Positions 26,101 through 37,939 of a stretch of 64,000 bases of DNA are shown here, one piece after another. The notes beneath the pieces are model-generated. The model saw nothing but the letters and a program-made list of their open reading frames with translations, searched no databases and was not told where the DNA came from. Each line of letters starts with the position of its first letter. Within the stretch, counting starts at the first letter, position 1. A program made the position numbers and the translations under genes. The DNA is from Rhynchospora pubera (lineage: Eukaryota > Streptophyta > Magnoliopsida > Poales > Cyperaceae): assembly GCA_028095005.1 (NCBI GenBank), contig CM051460.1:74665676-74729675 (forward strand), written 5' to 3'.

Positions 26101-29100
26101 TTAATAACACAAATGATTCAAAAGGGACAATATTTTCTGATATTATTCTAGGATCTAATCTAAGTAGCTTTTCTTGGTAATGTTGAAGAAGGATGCTTTT
26201 GCTGTGATTTTTTTTTTTATTTAAATTCCCACAAAACCCAAAGTGAAAACAAAAATCTTGTGACAAAATTCTCTTGTAACTCTAACGTGTCTCCTATGCC
26301 AATACTGTATTCTTTTTTTTTGCCTTTTCATGTTACAATTAATTCAAGACCAAACAAATGAATGTTTTTCCCCCCTATGTTTTATGATTTTAGCCAGCTC
26401 TGTTTTCTTCTCTTGCACTGGAGAGCGAACCACTGGATATTAAACCGACGGAAAATGACACAATTAAGAGGGAAAGTAAAGTTGTAGACATGCTCTTGAA
26501 ATACTTGGGTCGGTCGAAGTACCTAATAAACGGCACACCTCATCTTCTCTCGAGTATTGTTGGGCTCTTCAAAGCATTATGGGAAGGTGGGACCCAGTAC
26601 ATTGAAATTCTCGACATTCTTAAAAGCTCGAAAAATTTTTGGGAGAATTTGATGTGTTGTTTATCTCCAAGCCACAATAAAAGGCCTCTACCAGTCGGAA
26701 ATTTAAATAGAGATGATGGCCATGAATTCTCTTCTAGGTATTGCTTTAGAAAGTCTCTCCTCTCTATCTCTCGTATCAGACATGTATATGTTTTATTTTT
26801 ATTATATTTAATTTTATTCTTTTCTTTTTTTGCCTGATTGACTTGCGTTGTGCTTTTTGGTAGGTTTTCTTGTCAGGGTGCAGTTTTAGAGATCATGGCG
26901 AATGAATTGTTTCTTGAGGAGAGGATTTTACAAGGAGAGATATCTGAGAAAAAGAGTGACAAGAGCATCAAGCATGTGCTTAGGAAGGTTTTTGAGAGTC
27001 ATGATACAGAAGAGGTGCTAAAACACTGTACTGTTAGTGAATATGACATTGACATTCTACATCGAGCTAAGGTGACATATTTTTGAAGTGATCGATCTGT
27101 CTTTCTACTTGTACTATTTAAAGCATTTCTTTTAAGTTTCTTTTAAAAAACTTTTGCACATAATATTTGTAGGCAGCTGTTTCTCTCTGCGTCATGCATC
27201 TTATTAAAAAAGTATCATCGGGCAATACTGGAAGCTTGTCAGTTTCACTTGTGAAGAGAATTGGAGAGATTGTACATTCATTATCAAAGCACCCTGCATT
27301 TTCTAAAGTTCTGACAGGGTAGAGCCTTCTATATCATTTTAAAGAGTCTTTGAGCCTTCTTTCCGTTCAGCATTCCTTTATGGCAGCAAAAATAAAGTTC
27401 AAACAAAGAAAAAAAGATAAAGTCATATAAGAAGGGAAAAAAAAAATCAAATAAAAGACATCCACCCCCCAACCCCCCCCCAAAAAAAAGAGATAAGAAA
27501 TAAAAGCAAAAAGGAATCTTCTCATACAAAGATAAATGCTAAAATTCTGCATCTTTATCTTTTTGCAGTGAAAGAGACCAAACTGCTGTTTTTAGCAAAA
27601 TAGATGACCACCTACAAGGAAAGCTTAAAGGAAATAACATCCCTTCTGGTCCATTTCTCGACCTTTGCACATGTCTATTAGATGCCAATCTTTTTAGGTG
27701 CAAAGCATTTCACAAAGACAGTAATGATGCGTGTATTTATGATGTGTCGCAAGCTGCAAAAGAGATGGGGTTTGACCTCTGGACCCTCTTGTCAGACTGG
27801 AAGGGGCTGGTGGAGGTGGCAGAGGATATGTTTATGTTCATGTACAAGATTAATTCTTTGGTTTTAGTTGAAGACTCCAGACTTAGCACTTTGAGGGCAT
27901 TTATCAGGGCCTTGACTGTTTACAAGGAATATGTAAGCCCCTTTGACCTTTGTGAAGTTGAGCTCAAGTTTTGAATAACTGTTATGGTGTTATCGGTACA
28001 TTACTGCTATGGTATGGTAGGTGTGTTGCTGCCTGTCCTGTTGTGTCTCAATTATTTTAAAAAATAATGGAAAAGAAAATTGACTGACTTCTAAGAGGTC
28101 CAGAGTTCAAGCCCACGTGCTTTCAATAGGCTTGCGAGCCAGTGTAAAAACTCAGCTATATATACAAGAAATGACCAGGGTCGGGGTGTTATTTCTAGCC
28201 TTACCCAACTTGTTTGGGATAAAAGGCTCTGACTTTCTAATGGAAAAGAAAATTGGCTATTACTATTGCGGTGTCAGTGTGTTATAATTTTGACTGGTAA
28301 AATATATGAGCGGCATGCTATTCCTATATATATGATCATATCTATTTTTCAACTGATGTAAGTTTTATGCATTTAACTACAGGGTGGCACCTCAGTTCCT
28401 GAGGCATTTGTTGTGTTGGGCATCAAATGTGTATGCAAGTCCATCCAGGCAACCTTGAATTCTTTAATTAGTACTACAATAATCAATGCAGAAGAAGAGA
28501 GCTTTATATTTCGTCTCCTTTCTACTCAAGCAGAGTTGCTTCTGACTCTTGTAAAAATTGGGAAAGCACCCTTAAATTCAATTTCCATTCTTACAGAAGT
28601 CACCAGCTCAGGCATCAAGGTGTTAGCTAATGTCAGGCGGCCAGGCTCTGCTCTAAACAAAACAATCAAGCTTTTCCTCATGTTGCAACTGGATTTGCTT
28701 TTTACAAGTACCAACAGAGATGATGCTAGTGAAAATACCTTAAGTGAAGTGACCAGCATTAGTGGCTTGTTATCTCCTTTATGCAAGTACTCGAAAATTC
28801 CTGAACTCTCCAACCTTGCATTGGTTTGCATGGACCTCATTCTGAAACACAATTTAGTTAGTTCAAATATTATTGTGCAAAATCACCTTCCTATTCATGA
28901 TATTTTACAAAAGATCAGAAATGAAAGCATTTCTGATTCTGTCTCGGCTTCCGTAGCACTTAGCTTCTTTCTGACACTTTCGAAAGGGAAAGGAGGTGTC
29001 CAGTTCCTTCATTCAGCCCATATCCTCTCTTTTCTGAATGCCCTTTTAGGTGAAGGTGATCCTTTTTTAACTGGGAGTGTTCATTTATGGAGTCTCGGTG

Positions 29101-30375
29101 TAGCACTTATAGCCTCTTTGATCCATGTCACGGGCAGTGATAGTATTTATTCTGATATAGTAGAGGAAGCTTTTCTGTTTCTCTCAGAGAAGGCTTCAGT
29201 CATGTCATATTACCTTTCTGCTCCTGAATTGCCCATTAATGACAAAAAGAGGCCTCGTCCAAATAATTCGCGAACCACCCTGGATGCACTGACCTTAACC
29301 AAGCAATGTCTATTCTTTGTACACACCCTTTCAAGGTGCAAAGTTTCAGGTACCATAAATTCTGGACTAATGGAGAAAGTAATCCATCTATTGGCCTTTA
29401 TAAGCAAAAGAAGTTCGAAATTGCCATTTTGTCCTCCTAGCAACAAAGAAGAGGTGAAGCTTGACAAGTGTACAGCAGTTACTAAAATCAAGCATGGGTG
29501 GTTTGGGCTCCCTGCAGAGCCAACCCGATTTACTGAGACTGTTGCCTTGCGAATTTATGAAATCTCCCTTCTTGTTTTGAGTATTTTGTGTGTGCAAGCT
29601 GAGGCAGCAGTTAAGAGGGCTGAAGAGCTGGGTTTTGTTGACCCTGCCAACCTTCCTGAGCTTCCTATGCCTGAAATTCTTCATGCATTGCAGGTGAGAA
29701 TATCATCTCATCAGCTATTGTTTTCCCTACTAATCAGTCCGGTTGAATATTGTTTGTTCCAAATTCCAATAAGTAGATAGCTTTGGAGTAGTGCTTTCTC
29801 TAAATTGCTGATTGTTGGTCACATGGTCATACTAAAGTTTTTTTTTATTCACGTATGTGCAAATGTTGAATGGCTAGTAACATAGTTGTCTATTTTTTGT
29901 AGGATCAAGCAATTGCTGTTGTAACAGAGGTGTTATCAGCTGCAAGTAAATTAAAATCTCTTGAGATGGAGGTAGAGAGAGTCTGTGTCTTGTTGGTACA
30001 GGTACTGGAGAGGTCCCTTTACTTGGAGCTCTGCGTCTCCTACTTGTGTGGTGTCCGACCTGTATTAGGTCGTGTAGAAGATTTCTCCAGAGAGATTAAA
30101 CCCATGATGCATGGTATGTTGAAGCCTCCCTTTTTCCATACCCTTCTTTCTGCAAGCACAATTTGAATTATGAAATACTTTCTACAGTTCCCTGGTTTCT
30201 GGTTAGCACGTGCTGAAACTTCAAAAACAAATATGTTTTTTTGATTTAACTAATTTTTTTAAATGATTTTTCAGCAATGGAGCATCAAAAGGATTTTATA
30301 GCATACCGAAGGTCATTAAATCAGATAGTAGCTCTACTTTACCCAGAATTGTTGCATAAGGGAGATCTAATGTGA
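14161..30375 (+). CDS. Nucleoporin NUP188, 30 exons
   Basis: Scaffold protein of the nuclear-pore inner ring, where it partners NUP93-type proteins as a long alpha-solenoid. The start (PESLWWDPF, then NHRWFVE and FKPPNE) and the following NLDEVQSYMLVDRS and YVERQCLLKC match plant NUP188 as I know the family. I traced exons at 14161-14271, 14509-14679 (or 14682), 17146-17232, 17714-17899, 18367-18507, 18586-18743, 18832-18997, 19602-19700, 19795-19872, 20245-20304, 20470-20627, 21513-21705, 22675-22794, 22909-23003, 23318-23428, 23510-23581, 23681-23772, 23925-24073, 24401-24544, 24640-24753, 25185-25295, 25428-25535, 25649-25759, 26394-26737, 26864-27071, 27173-27318, 27569-27932, 28383-29693, 29903-30113 and 30275-30375. 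All have GT-AG borders and join in one frame, 1,839-1,840 residues, close to the family's usual length. Exon 28 alone encodes 437 residues. The gene appears intact despite insertions in introns. Confidence 0.9.
14996..16935. mobile_element. Mutator-like element in NUP188 intron 2
   Basis: A 1,940-bp insertion is bounded by a perfect 9-bp target duplication CTATTATAT (14987-14995 and 16936-16944), the size typical of Mutator-like elements. The ends are imperfect inverted repeats (CGGAAATGATACACACC against GGTAATTGGTATTTACC), followed inward by related CCATCC-rich and GGGCCCAG blocks. No transposase frame is visible, so it is non-autonomous. A short exon-like piece on the - strand (16633-16710) starts with ATG and ends at a GT donor. 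It may be part of a captured gene. The element enlarges intron 2 to about 2.46 kb without touching exons. Confidence 0.85.
16633..16710 (-). other. Exon-like fragment inside the Mutator-like element
   Basis: Preceded by a leader rich in GAGA, an ATG opens 26 codons (MDPTILYGNF..., ending DRK) and stops at AAG followed by GTTAGT, a good splice donor. I do not recognise the protein and could not find a matching next exon. It could be a captured first exon or chance. Confidence 0.3.
22135..22153 (+). repeat. Poly-G run in NUP188 intron 12
   Basis: GGGGA is followed by 14 consecutive G residues. Such a run can form G-quadruplex structures and is prone to length variation or sequencing error. It is intronic. 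Confidence 0.9.
24075..24142 (+). repeat. Short tandem repeat in NUP188 intron 18
   Basis: A unit containing GGTACCCTCATTCTAGGTAC is repeated about twice just after the exon 18 donor. It is a local duplication with no apparent function. Confidence 0.75.
28083..28238 (+). mobile_element. SINE in NUP188 intron 27
   Basis: A 156-bp insertion is flanked by a perfect 17-bp target duplication AATGGAAAAGAAAATTG (28066-28082 and 28239-28255). It contains a B-box-like GAGTTCAAGCCC near 28103 and ends with TTACCCAACTTGTTTGGGAT then AAAAGGCTCTG, the 3' signature I associate with Au-type plant SINEs. The tRNA-like head looks shortened. The long exact duplication points to a fairly recent LINE-machinery insertion. 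Confidence 0.85.
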
Positions 30376-30946
30376 TGCGTAGCAAATTGTAAATTTAATT
30401 ACGTCTAAGTCAGTCCTGTTCTTTACCCCTTCAGTTAGAGTACACTAGTTTGGTCTCGTAATTTCTAACTGTGTAAATTTGTGTTCTGTTTCAGCTACAA
30501 GGAGATAACTTCTTAGTCTCAATTTTTTTTAATCTATATTTGGATTGATGATTGATCATATGAAGAACCAAAACTATCAAATAATGAAAAAAAAACTTGT
30601 GCATGTCTAGGCTTTTTTTTTTTTTTAAATAAGGGATCACTTGGCAAGGAAAATATTTGCCCTTTTGACAAATCAAATGAAGTAAGCATTTGAAATAGCT
30701 AAAATATATTTATGATAGTATTGTTAATTCAAAAGATAGCTTATAATTTTCTGCACCTTTTGAGTTTCGTCTGATATTTTGTTTTTCAGTGTTAATAAAT
30801 ATAGATATTCCTACAGATTCAAATTGTTTAATGAACATTATAAGATACAAGTGTTATTATTTTTATGGATCATACGTTAAAAATGTTTGATTTTATATTA
30901 GAAATAAATAAAAAATGGAAGTTCTCGAGTTAAATATATTATCATT
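30376..30946. other. NUP188 3' flank
   Basis: This is the probable 3' UTR and terminator region, AT-rich, with a poly-T run near 30613-30625. No gene is visible. Confidence 0.5.
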
Positions 30947-31102
30947 GGGCCGTTTGGATCGCTAGGAATAGGAGGAATTTTCTATTCCTAGGCGTAAAGT
31001 ATTGGGAAGTGTGTAATTTTGTGAAGAGTTTAAATTGTTTATAATAAATTTATGCTTAGGAATAAGAAAGTCTTCAAATTTTCACTTGATCCAAATAGCC
31101 CC
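30947..31102 (+). mobile_element. MITE of the same family, copy 2
   Basis: 156 bp, exactly the length of copy 1, flanked by ATT (30944-30946 and 31103-31105). Ends read GGGCCGTTTGGATC and, inverted, GGGGCTATTTGGATC. It contains the core GTGTGTAATTTTGTGAAGAG in + orientation. Non-coding. Confidence 0.82.
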
Positions 31103-31577
31103 ATTACTTAAACTTTATGTAGTTTTCAGTTTGAAGAGAAGGTGCTGGCTCAGCCACTTGTCCAAAAATAACAATAATAATAGTAAGGAACGAAGAAGAT
31201 AATTGCACAACATTATCATTGATCTAAACTCTTTTTAAATTGAATCGAGTGTACTTTGTTTCGACCGGAACTCAGGAGTAAAATATTTTTAATATTAGGC
31301 ACAGTGTTTAGGTTATTAAGATTACATGCTAAAACTGGAAAATGCCAACGACTAATTTTAGCAACTCCTGAGGAAAACGACAAGCTTGACCGAAAATGTC
31401 ATATATTGCAGAATAGCATCAACTAATCCGCTTTATATTGGAACAGTTATTTCGCCTAACCCCAGCCCATTCCACCTCAGCGTTATTCCTCCCCTGTATG
31501 TAACCTCATTGAACCATCATTTAAAAGCCATCCAATTCCACTGGCACCTCACCAGTCCTCAACACAACAAAACTAAA
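31103..31577. other. Region upstream of the lectin-like gene
   Basis: No gene. The last ~100 bases are C- and A-rich like a plant leader. An upstream in-frame ATG at 31386 would extend the protein, but that extension has no features and would place the hydrophobic signal peptide internally, so I start the gene at 31578. Confidence 0.5.
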
Positions 31578-32512
31578 ATGCATTCCTTTACTCTCTTCCT
31601 CTTTCTCACTCTTTGTTCCCTTTCACAACCGCTAAGTGCCACAACTGATGTGCCAGTAGGAATAATTCAAAGGGCCACGAAGCAACAAATCCTCGCTACT
31701 ATCACACCAAACTCTGAAGAGAATATAATTCCATTTCTCACCTCACCATCAGGAAAGTTCACTGCATGCCTTATCAGACATGAGACAGCACCTGGAGCTG
31801 GTGGCTTCGGGAATGATTTCTGTTTTGTTCAGGTTTCTATACCAAACATTCCGTCCAAAAATAAAAAGATAAGCGAATAATGTAAATTATATAAAATCTT
31901 GTTGTGACTTTTGATTTTTTTCCTCATTAGGTCCAGGATACAGCATCAGGTAAAAGCATGTGGGAGTCGGAATGTGCACCTGTGAGCAATGTCAACACGT
32001 GCGCACTTCTCTTCACTTGGAATGGATTGGAAATATTTGATGGTAGCAACTCGGTTTGGGACACCGGTGCAGCCTCAGCCAACAACAACTTCCTTCTTAG
32101 TCTTGAGTTGGTAGACCAAGGCGACATGCGTATTCATGACAAGGATGGGGAACTTGCATGGAAAGCTAGCGATGAACCTCGTGTTGATCAGCATTGTGGC
32201 ATGCCAGGATCTCCCGGCTTGGCACCTGCATTGCCACCTTTTGCCGAGCCAATTGGCCAAGACAAGAATTTGCCATTCGGACAGTCTCAACAGCAGCCAG
32301 AGGCAGCCAACCCAATTGGTTTAGGTACTGCTGCACAGGGACAATTTCACCAACCGAATAGCGAAACTGCCGGTGTTGGTCAAGCATTTGGATTTAATAG
32401 CCAGCCCTTGGTAGACAACACCCCTTATGATAGTGGGTGTTACGATGGAAAATATTGGGCTCAGGTGAATGTTGGTTTGGTCCTTGGTGTTTTCTTTGTT
32501 TTGATGTTTTAG
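31578..32512 (+). CDS. Bulb-type lectin-like secreted or GPI-anchored protein
   Basis: Two exons (31578-31832, 31931-32512) give 278 residues. Residues 1-21 form a signal peptide (HSFTLFLFLTLCSLSQPLSA). The middle (about residues 50-165) has lectin-like beta-strand repeats such as FTWNGLEIFDGSNSVWDTGA, LELVDQGDMRIHDKDGE and LAWKASDEP, resembling bulb-type (GNA-like) mannose-binding domains, with several cysteines. The carbohydrate-binding QxDxNxVxY motif is not obvious, so sugar binding is unproven. The following 70-odd residues are rich in Pro, Gln and Asn, arabinogalactan-like. The last ~15 residues (VNVGLVLGVFFVLMF) are hydrophobic with no charged tail, as in GPI-anchor signals. The likely location is the outer plasma membrane or apoplast. 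The family assignment is by pattern recognition; it could be a plant-specific family of unknown function. Confidence 0.65.
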
Positions 32513-33174
32513 TGTTTCTCTTTTTCATTGCTTTTAATTACATGTCAAGAGTTGATGAGGGTATATGGTTTGAAGGATTAGTTGGTTTTTGTTGTTTTCC
32601 ATCGTATACAATCTGAAGGATTGATGTGGAATAGATCAATATAGGGAAGATTATATAGTGGGGTGGGAATGAGGTTAATTTATGCTAGGGTCCAATTCAA
32701 GTCTCTTTTGTTTCGTCCTGGTCAGCTGTAATACGTAATTAAGGTCAAAGTTCAAGTCTAAATTTCTCAGCCTAATGCAAAAGTTGATGGTTTTATAATA
32801 TCCTGTTTTTTTGTCCCTATAATATCTCAGCCTAATGCAAAAAGTCTAAATTTCTCAGGTGTTGGTAGTTGGCCTAGGGTTTAGTGAAAAGAAATGCAAA
32901 TAAACGCGATAAAAAGCACTATAAAAGTGCTTAACGGCACTATAATATTATATATGTGAAATTTGTGATCGCAGTGTTTTAATTGCATCATATTTAATCC
33001 GTAACCGATATTTGATAAATCAAACGGCTGATATTTATTTGAGTATTTTTTTGAAGAATTTTATCTTATCCCAACCGTCCGTTTTTAATCTTATATGAAA
33101 TTGATAGGCGTCCATCTTCATCTTCCTCGTGCAACTATTTTATTAATGGCGATTGTACAAAAGTCTGATCCTAG
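32513..33174. other. Intergenic, lectin-like gene to amidase
   Basis: No gene. A short segment (TCTCAGCCTAATGCAAAA) is repeated near 32766 and 32826. The rest is AT-rich. Confidence 0.5.
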
Positions 33175-33180
33175 TATAAA
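33175..33180 (+). promoter_or_regulatory. Probable TATA box of the amidase gene
   Basis: TATAAA lies about 155 bases upstream of the amidase ATG, followed by CT-rich sequence suited to a transcription start. Position and sequence fit; no experiment is implied. Confidence 0.5.
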
Positions 33181-33333
33181 GAATTCCTCTCTCTTTCAAT
33201 AAGCTCCAATCTCTGATTAGATCAAAACCTTTTTCTATTAAAAAATGACTCAGATAAGAGAACTAGTCGCCACCTCTTTGGTGCTATCACCAAACCACTT
33301 CAAATTTCACCAAAAAGTATCAAATTAAACAAA

Positions 33334-36300
33334 ATGTCAAAACCCAACTCACCTTTTCTCCATCTCTTCCTCTCCCTCTTCCTCGCCACAGCCATTAATG
33401 GCTTCCAATTCGAGGAAGCCACCGTTGAATCCATCCAAACTGCCTTCAATCAAGGCATTCTCACCTCTCGCCTACTCACTGAGTACTATCTATCCCAAAT
33501 TGAAACGCTAAACCCATTATTGCACGCTGTTATTGAGGTCAATCCTGATGCATTGAGCCAAGCTGACCAGGCTGACCAAACTGACCCGTCGCGCCGCACC
33601 AGTGTTCTTCATGGTATACCAGTAGGTATCCAATTTGTTGTTTTACAACTCGATTGAGATGAAATGGTGGTTTCCTGAATTGGGTATTACTATATATTGA
33701 ATTCTTTGTTTAACACCTTAATTGAGATGAATTTGTTGTTTAACATTGTGTAGTGTATATCAGTAGGACAGTAGGGTCAGTACGTCTAGGTCAATACTAA
33801 ACATATTGAAGATCAGAAATACTAATCTGAAATTCTACTAGATTATTTGGTGAAGTAGAATTTAGTATGGTACAATCCGAGAAAAACTGGCTGGTACATT
33901 ATCCGTCATTTATAACATTAATCGGCTAATAATGGACTGGATAAATTGGACCTTGAAAAAAAATATATTCATGCAGTTGATGTATATATGTTTACTATTA
34001 ATAGGTGTTACTTAAGGATAATATTGCAACAAAGGATAAGCTGAACACCACGTCAGGATCATTAGCACTTGGTGGTTCTGTAGCACCTCGTGATGCGGGT
34101 GTAGTACAAAGATTGAGAGATGCTGGTGCAGTTATTTTGGGTAAGGCTAGCATGAGTGAGTGGTGCAATTTTCGGGCAAAAGGCATACCAGCTGGCTGGA
34201 GTGCTCGTGGTGGGCAGGGTAAGGTTAGTTCTGACCTGTACTGGTACAGGAATATAAATTTGTTACTTAAAATATTGTATTCATTCTGAATAATTCGTGA
34301 AAAAAAGAGATAAAAGGCATAATAAAAAATTGGTATGGGTCTCACAAGGCCCTGTTATATGTGTGAGTTGGAAAGGAACATTAAAAGCTTTATTGTTTGT
34401 CATATTAGAAAGGAAAGAATAATATAGCATTTGAAGATGTACAAACACGGCTGCAATGGCATGATATATGTATGGGTATTACTATTTCCATACATTGCCA
34501 AGCTAAATGCCCTTCAGATAGTAAGGGCTAGAAAACGCTAACCTTTCTTGTTTCATTAATATTCAAATCTGGGATTAAATTGACGGCAGAATTTACTTGA
34601 ACCTTAAAAACATTTACCACAAAAAGTGGTCCTGAATCAGAGGCAAAATTTCGTGGCATGACTGACAGCTCCTGTCAATTTATCAAAATTTTTTTGTGAT
34701 AAAGTTGTTGGACATTAACATTACTTATCATTTTTGTATGTAATTCGAGTATCATTTGATTGCATTAATGGCCAGTTGGTCACTAAATTTAGACTGCAGA
34801 AACTGTGTTTTTGATAAATCATGAAAAAAATGTCATCATTTTTTTTATATGCTTGATCTATACATTGTATAGACCACACACAAAATTCCTGATTTAAAAT
34901 TCAAGTTAAACCCGTTATCAGTAACATCTAAATCTGTATTTCCATTATGTTTCCTTTTGTACTGACTTATTTATCTTATCTTTTGTTGAGTAGAATCCAT
35001 ATGTACTCTCTGCTACACCTTGTTCATCAAGCAGTGGTTCAGCAATAGCTGTGGCAGCTAACATGGTGACAGTTACACTTGGAACTGAGACGGACGGATC
35101 CATTATTTGCCCCTCTAGTTTTAACTCGGTTGTCGGTATTAAACCAACTGTTGGCCTCACTAGCCGGAGTGGTGTCATGATCATCTCACCTCGTATGGAT
35201 ACCATTGGGTAAGAGTCGAAGAGCACAACATTTATTTTTCTTTTATTTCCTTTGTTTTTTTTCTTCAATAGGAGACAGAGCCATTCACTCTACCTTCCTG
35301 GTCATGGTTATTGTATCAGGGGCCTGTGAAAACAGAATGGTGCTTAGTTTGTCTTTTCTTTTGTTTTGCCATAGTTCAAAGGTATGATAATTTGGATTGG
35401 TACATTGTTTGGTTTTGTTATTTGAAAAAAAAATATATATATAGAGGCCAAGTGAACTGAAATGTTGATTAATATAGTTTAAGACTTGTAATACATGCAG
35501 AACACTTGCATTAGCTATTCGTAATATATTATTGCGCAGAACTTAAAAGTTTATTTATTTGGTTAGCCTGAATGAACCAAGTTAAAGTTCATTTTTTAAA
35601 ACTGTTCGATTGTATTAGCATATATATTTGGTTTGGTCAAGGTTTATCGGCTTTGCCAAAATTTTATTCAATTTAGATTGAACTGATCTACAGAGCATCT
35701 ATCATCATACTAGTGCTTGAATTGTATGGTCCTTTAGAGTACCAATAGAAGTCACTTGATTTCTACAGTATAATACCAGTATAGATCATGCTTATCTGTG
35801 ACATGCATTTGATGCAGGCCAATATGCCGCACAGTTTCTGATGCAGTGCATGTACTAGAAGCAATAGTTGGGAATGACCCACTTGATGCAGAGGCAACTA
35901 CTGATGCTTCAGTGTATATCCCAGAAGGTGGATATAAACAATTTTTGAAAAATGAAGGACTAAGAGGGAAAAGACTCGGGATTTTACGCAAGGGATTTTT
36001 TAGTTTTCCCAAGGGATCTTTGAAAGAACAAGTATTTGAAGAACATTTCAAAATCATGCGGTAAGAGTCGGCGCTATATTAAATTTATCTTTCATTTACC
36101 TCGTATCTCAAGTTCCATTGCATTTTGAGTTCTTTTGGTTTTGTTATGTCATCCTGATTTGATAAATTAATTGAAATGAAAAGGGAAGGAGGTGCCGTGT
36201 TGGTGGATGATCTGGAGATAGCTAACATAAGCATTATCAGGAACTCAAACCACAGTGGTGAATGGGCACTCATGCAAGCTGAGTTCAAGCTCTTCCTAAA

Positions 36301-36926
36301 TGCCTACTTGTCAGACCTGTCTGTTTCCCCTGTTAGATCTCTCCAGGATGTGATAGAGTTCAACAACAACCATCCTATCGAGGTAAATAAGCTAAATGTT
36401 CTTTGTGTTGAAAGGTGATGAGCCTCAAATTATAGTTCATTGTTGCCTTTCTCAATACAGCAACTTGTACCCTAGGTTGGGCCAGATGCTGTACCTAAAA
36501 GTAGCCTGAAAGTGTAATAAAACTCATTTGAAACAGGAAAAGCTGGACGAATTCAGCCAAACCAATTTGATTGAATCTCAACAAACAGATGGTTATGGCT
36601 ACAAAGAAAATCAAGCAATTTCCAACTTGAACCAATTATGTGAAGAAGGGCTTGAAAAATTAATGAAGGAACAAAAGCTAGATGCGATTGTAACTCCTGG
36701 TGCAAGTGCAAGCAGTATTCTTGCTATTGGTGGTTACCCTGGTATTAGTGTACCAGCTGGGTATGATAGTGATGGTATCCCATTTGGCATATGCTTTGGT
36801 GGCTTGAAGGGTTTTGAACCTAGGTTAATTGAGATTGCTTTCGCTTTTGAACAAGCTACTAGGGTTAGGAAACAGCCTAATTTTGGTATTAAGTTATTTG
36901 AAGATGACCTTGTCAGTGGAATTTAA
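33334..36926 (+). CDS. Amidase-signature family enzyme with signal peptide
   Basis: Six exons (33334-33621, 34005-34223, 34994-35208, 35818-36060, 36184-36382, 36537-36926) join in frame to 517 residues. The amidase-signature family hydrolyses amide bonds with a Lys-cisSer-Ser triad. Here the Lys is K100 in GIPVLLKDN, the cis-Ser is most likely S181 in PCSSSSGSA, and the nucleophile is S205 in GTETDGSI. The 24-residue spacing between the two serines is the same as in fatty-acid amide hydrolase. The usual glycine-rich GGSSGG is serine-rich here, with the serines kept. It resembles the plant 'probable amidase' group related to At4g34880 rather than GatA of the tRNA amidotransferase. Residues 1-23 (FLHLFLSLFLATAINGF) look like a signal peptide, so secretion or the endomembrane system is likely. 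Substrate unknown. All exons appear intact. Confidence 0.88.
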
Positions 36927-37939
36927 TTTGAGTTTAATAGATATGTGTTATGTGTTAGGAAACTTCTAAGACTGGATGAACAATTTATTTTAATTCCCAG
37001 TTGGAGACTATTTTATACCGAAATATAAGGGTCAAAGTCTACATTCATATGGATGTGCAAGCATTATTGTTATTCTTTAGACAACCACTTGCATCAAGTA
37101 GATTAAGAGAACATGTTCATTAGGTCGTTTAAATGCAGCTATTAGACTATGATGGACTGGATTATTTAGTTATTATAATATAGTCATGGTAGTCTCATTT
37201 TCCGAAGTCATTAAGCTGCTTTTAGTTGTACTATAGACCTTTTTCAAGACAAATTAGTTACAATTTGGCACAATAATTTCAGTTTATTATAATATATAAA
37301 ATTTAGTTGCGTGTTACAAATTGTTATTTACTTCATGATAAGCTTGAGGCTGTGTATCTTTTTTGAGATTTTAATCGCAAATTACAAGAACTATGACATG
37401 CAAGTACTTTGCCATAGATTTTCTTTTTTACTGCATTTTACTATACTGTAGTGATGAACTTACTGTATGGCTCGCTAATTTAATGACAATTAATTGAATA
37501 TTGGCAGGCTTTTTGTCTTTAATTTCAGTTGATGTACGTGATGTAAACATTGAACATTCATTGAATTTCAGTATTTAGCACTTGATAAGCAGGACTATAT
37601 ATTCAACATTACCGACTGGTCAGATAGACTGAACTCGGGCCATATAAACTGCACAAATATATTAGATATACGAAAATGCAAAAGCTCTCTAAATTCGAGG
37701 TGAAAAAAAAAAACTGGGGTGGATGTCAACGCCCCCAAAGGCCCAAGCATCGCAAGATTTATTTTATATTATCCTATTATATTCCCGTGTACTTTTTTAT
37801 TTTTTTTCTTTTAAGTTATACCACAGATTGTGTGAGCCTTTCATTTCCTTGTATTTGCCTTCATATTGTGTAGGATACCAGGATCCCCATTGAATGTTCT
37901 TTAAACAGACCATATTCTTTTAGCCAAAACTACAGAAAG
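36927..37939. other. Intergenic, amidase to UGT copy 1
   Basis: AT-rich with no recognisable gene or element. It should contain the amidase 3' end and the UGT copy 1 promoter. I see no decisive TATA box. Confidence 0.5.

Noticed and set aside
31386..31577. N-terminal extension of the lectin-like protein
   Set aside because: The extension is featureless and would bury a clear signal peptide; the ATG at 31578 is preferred.
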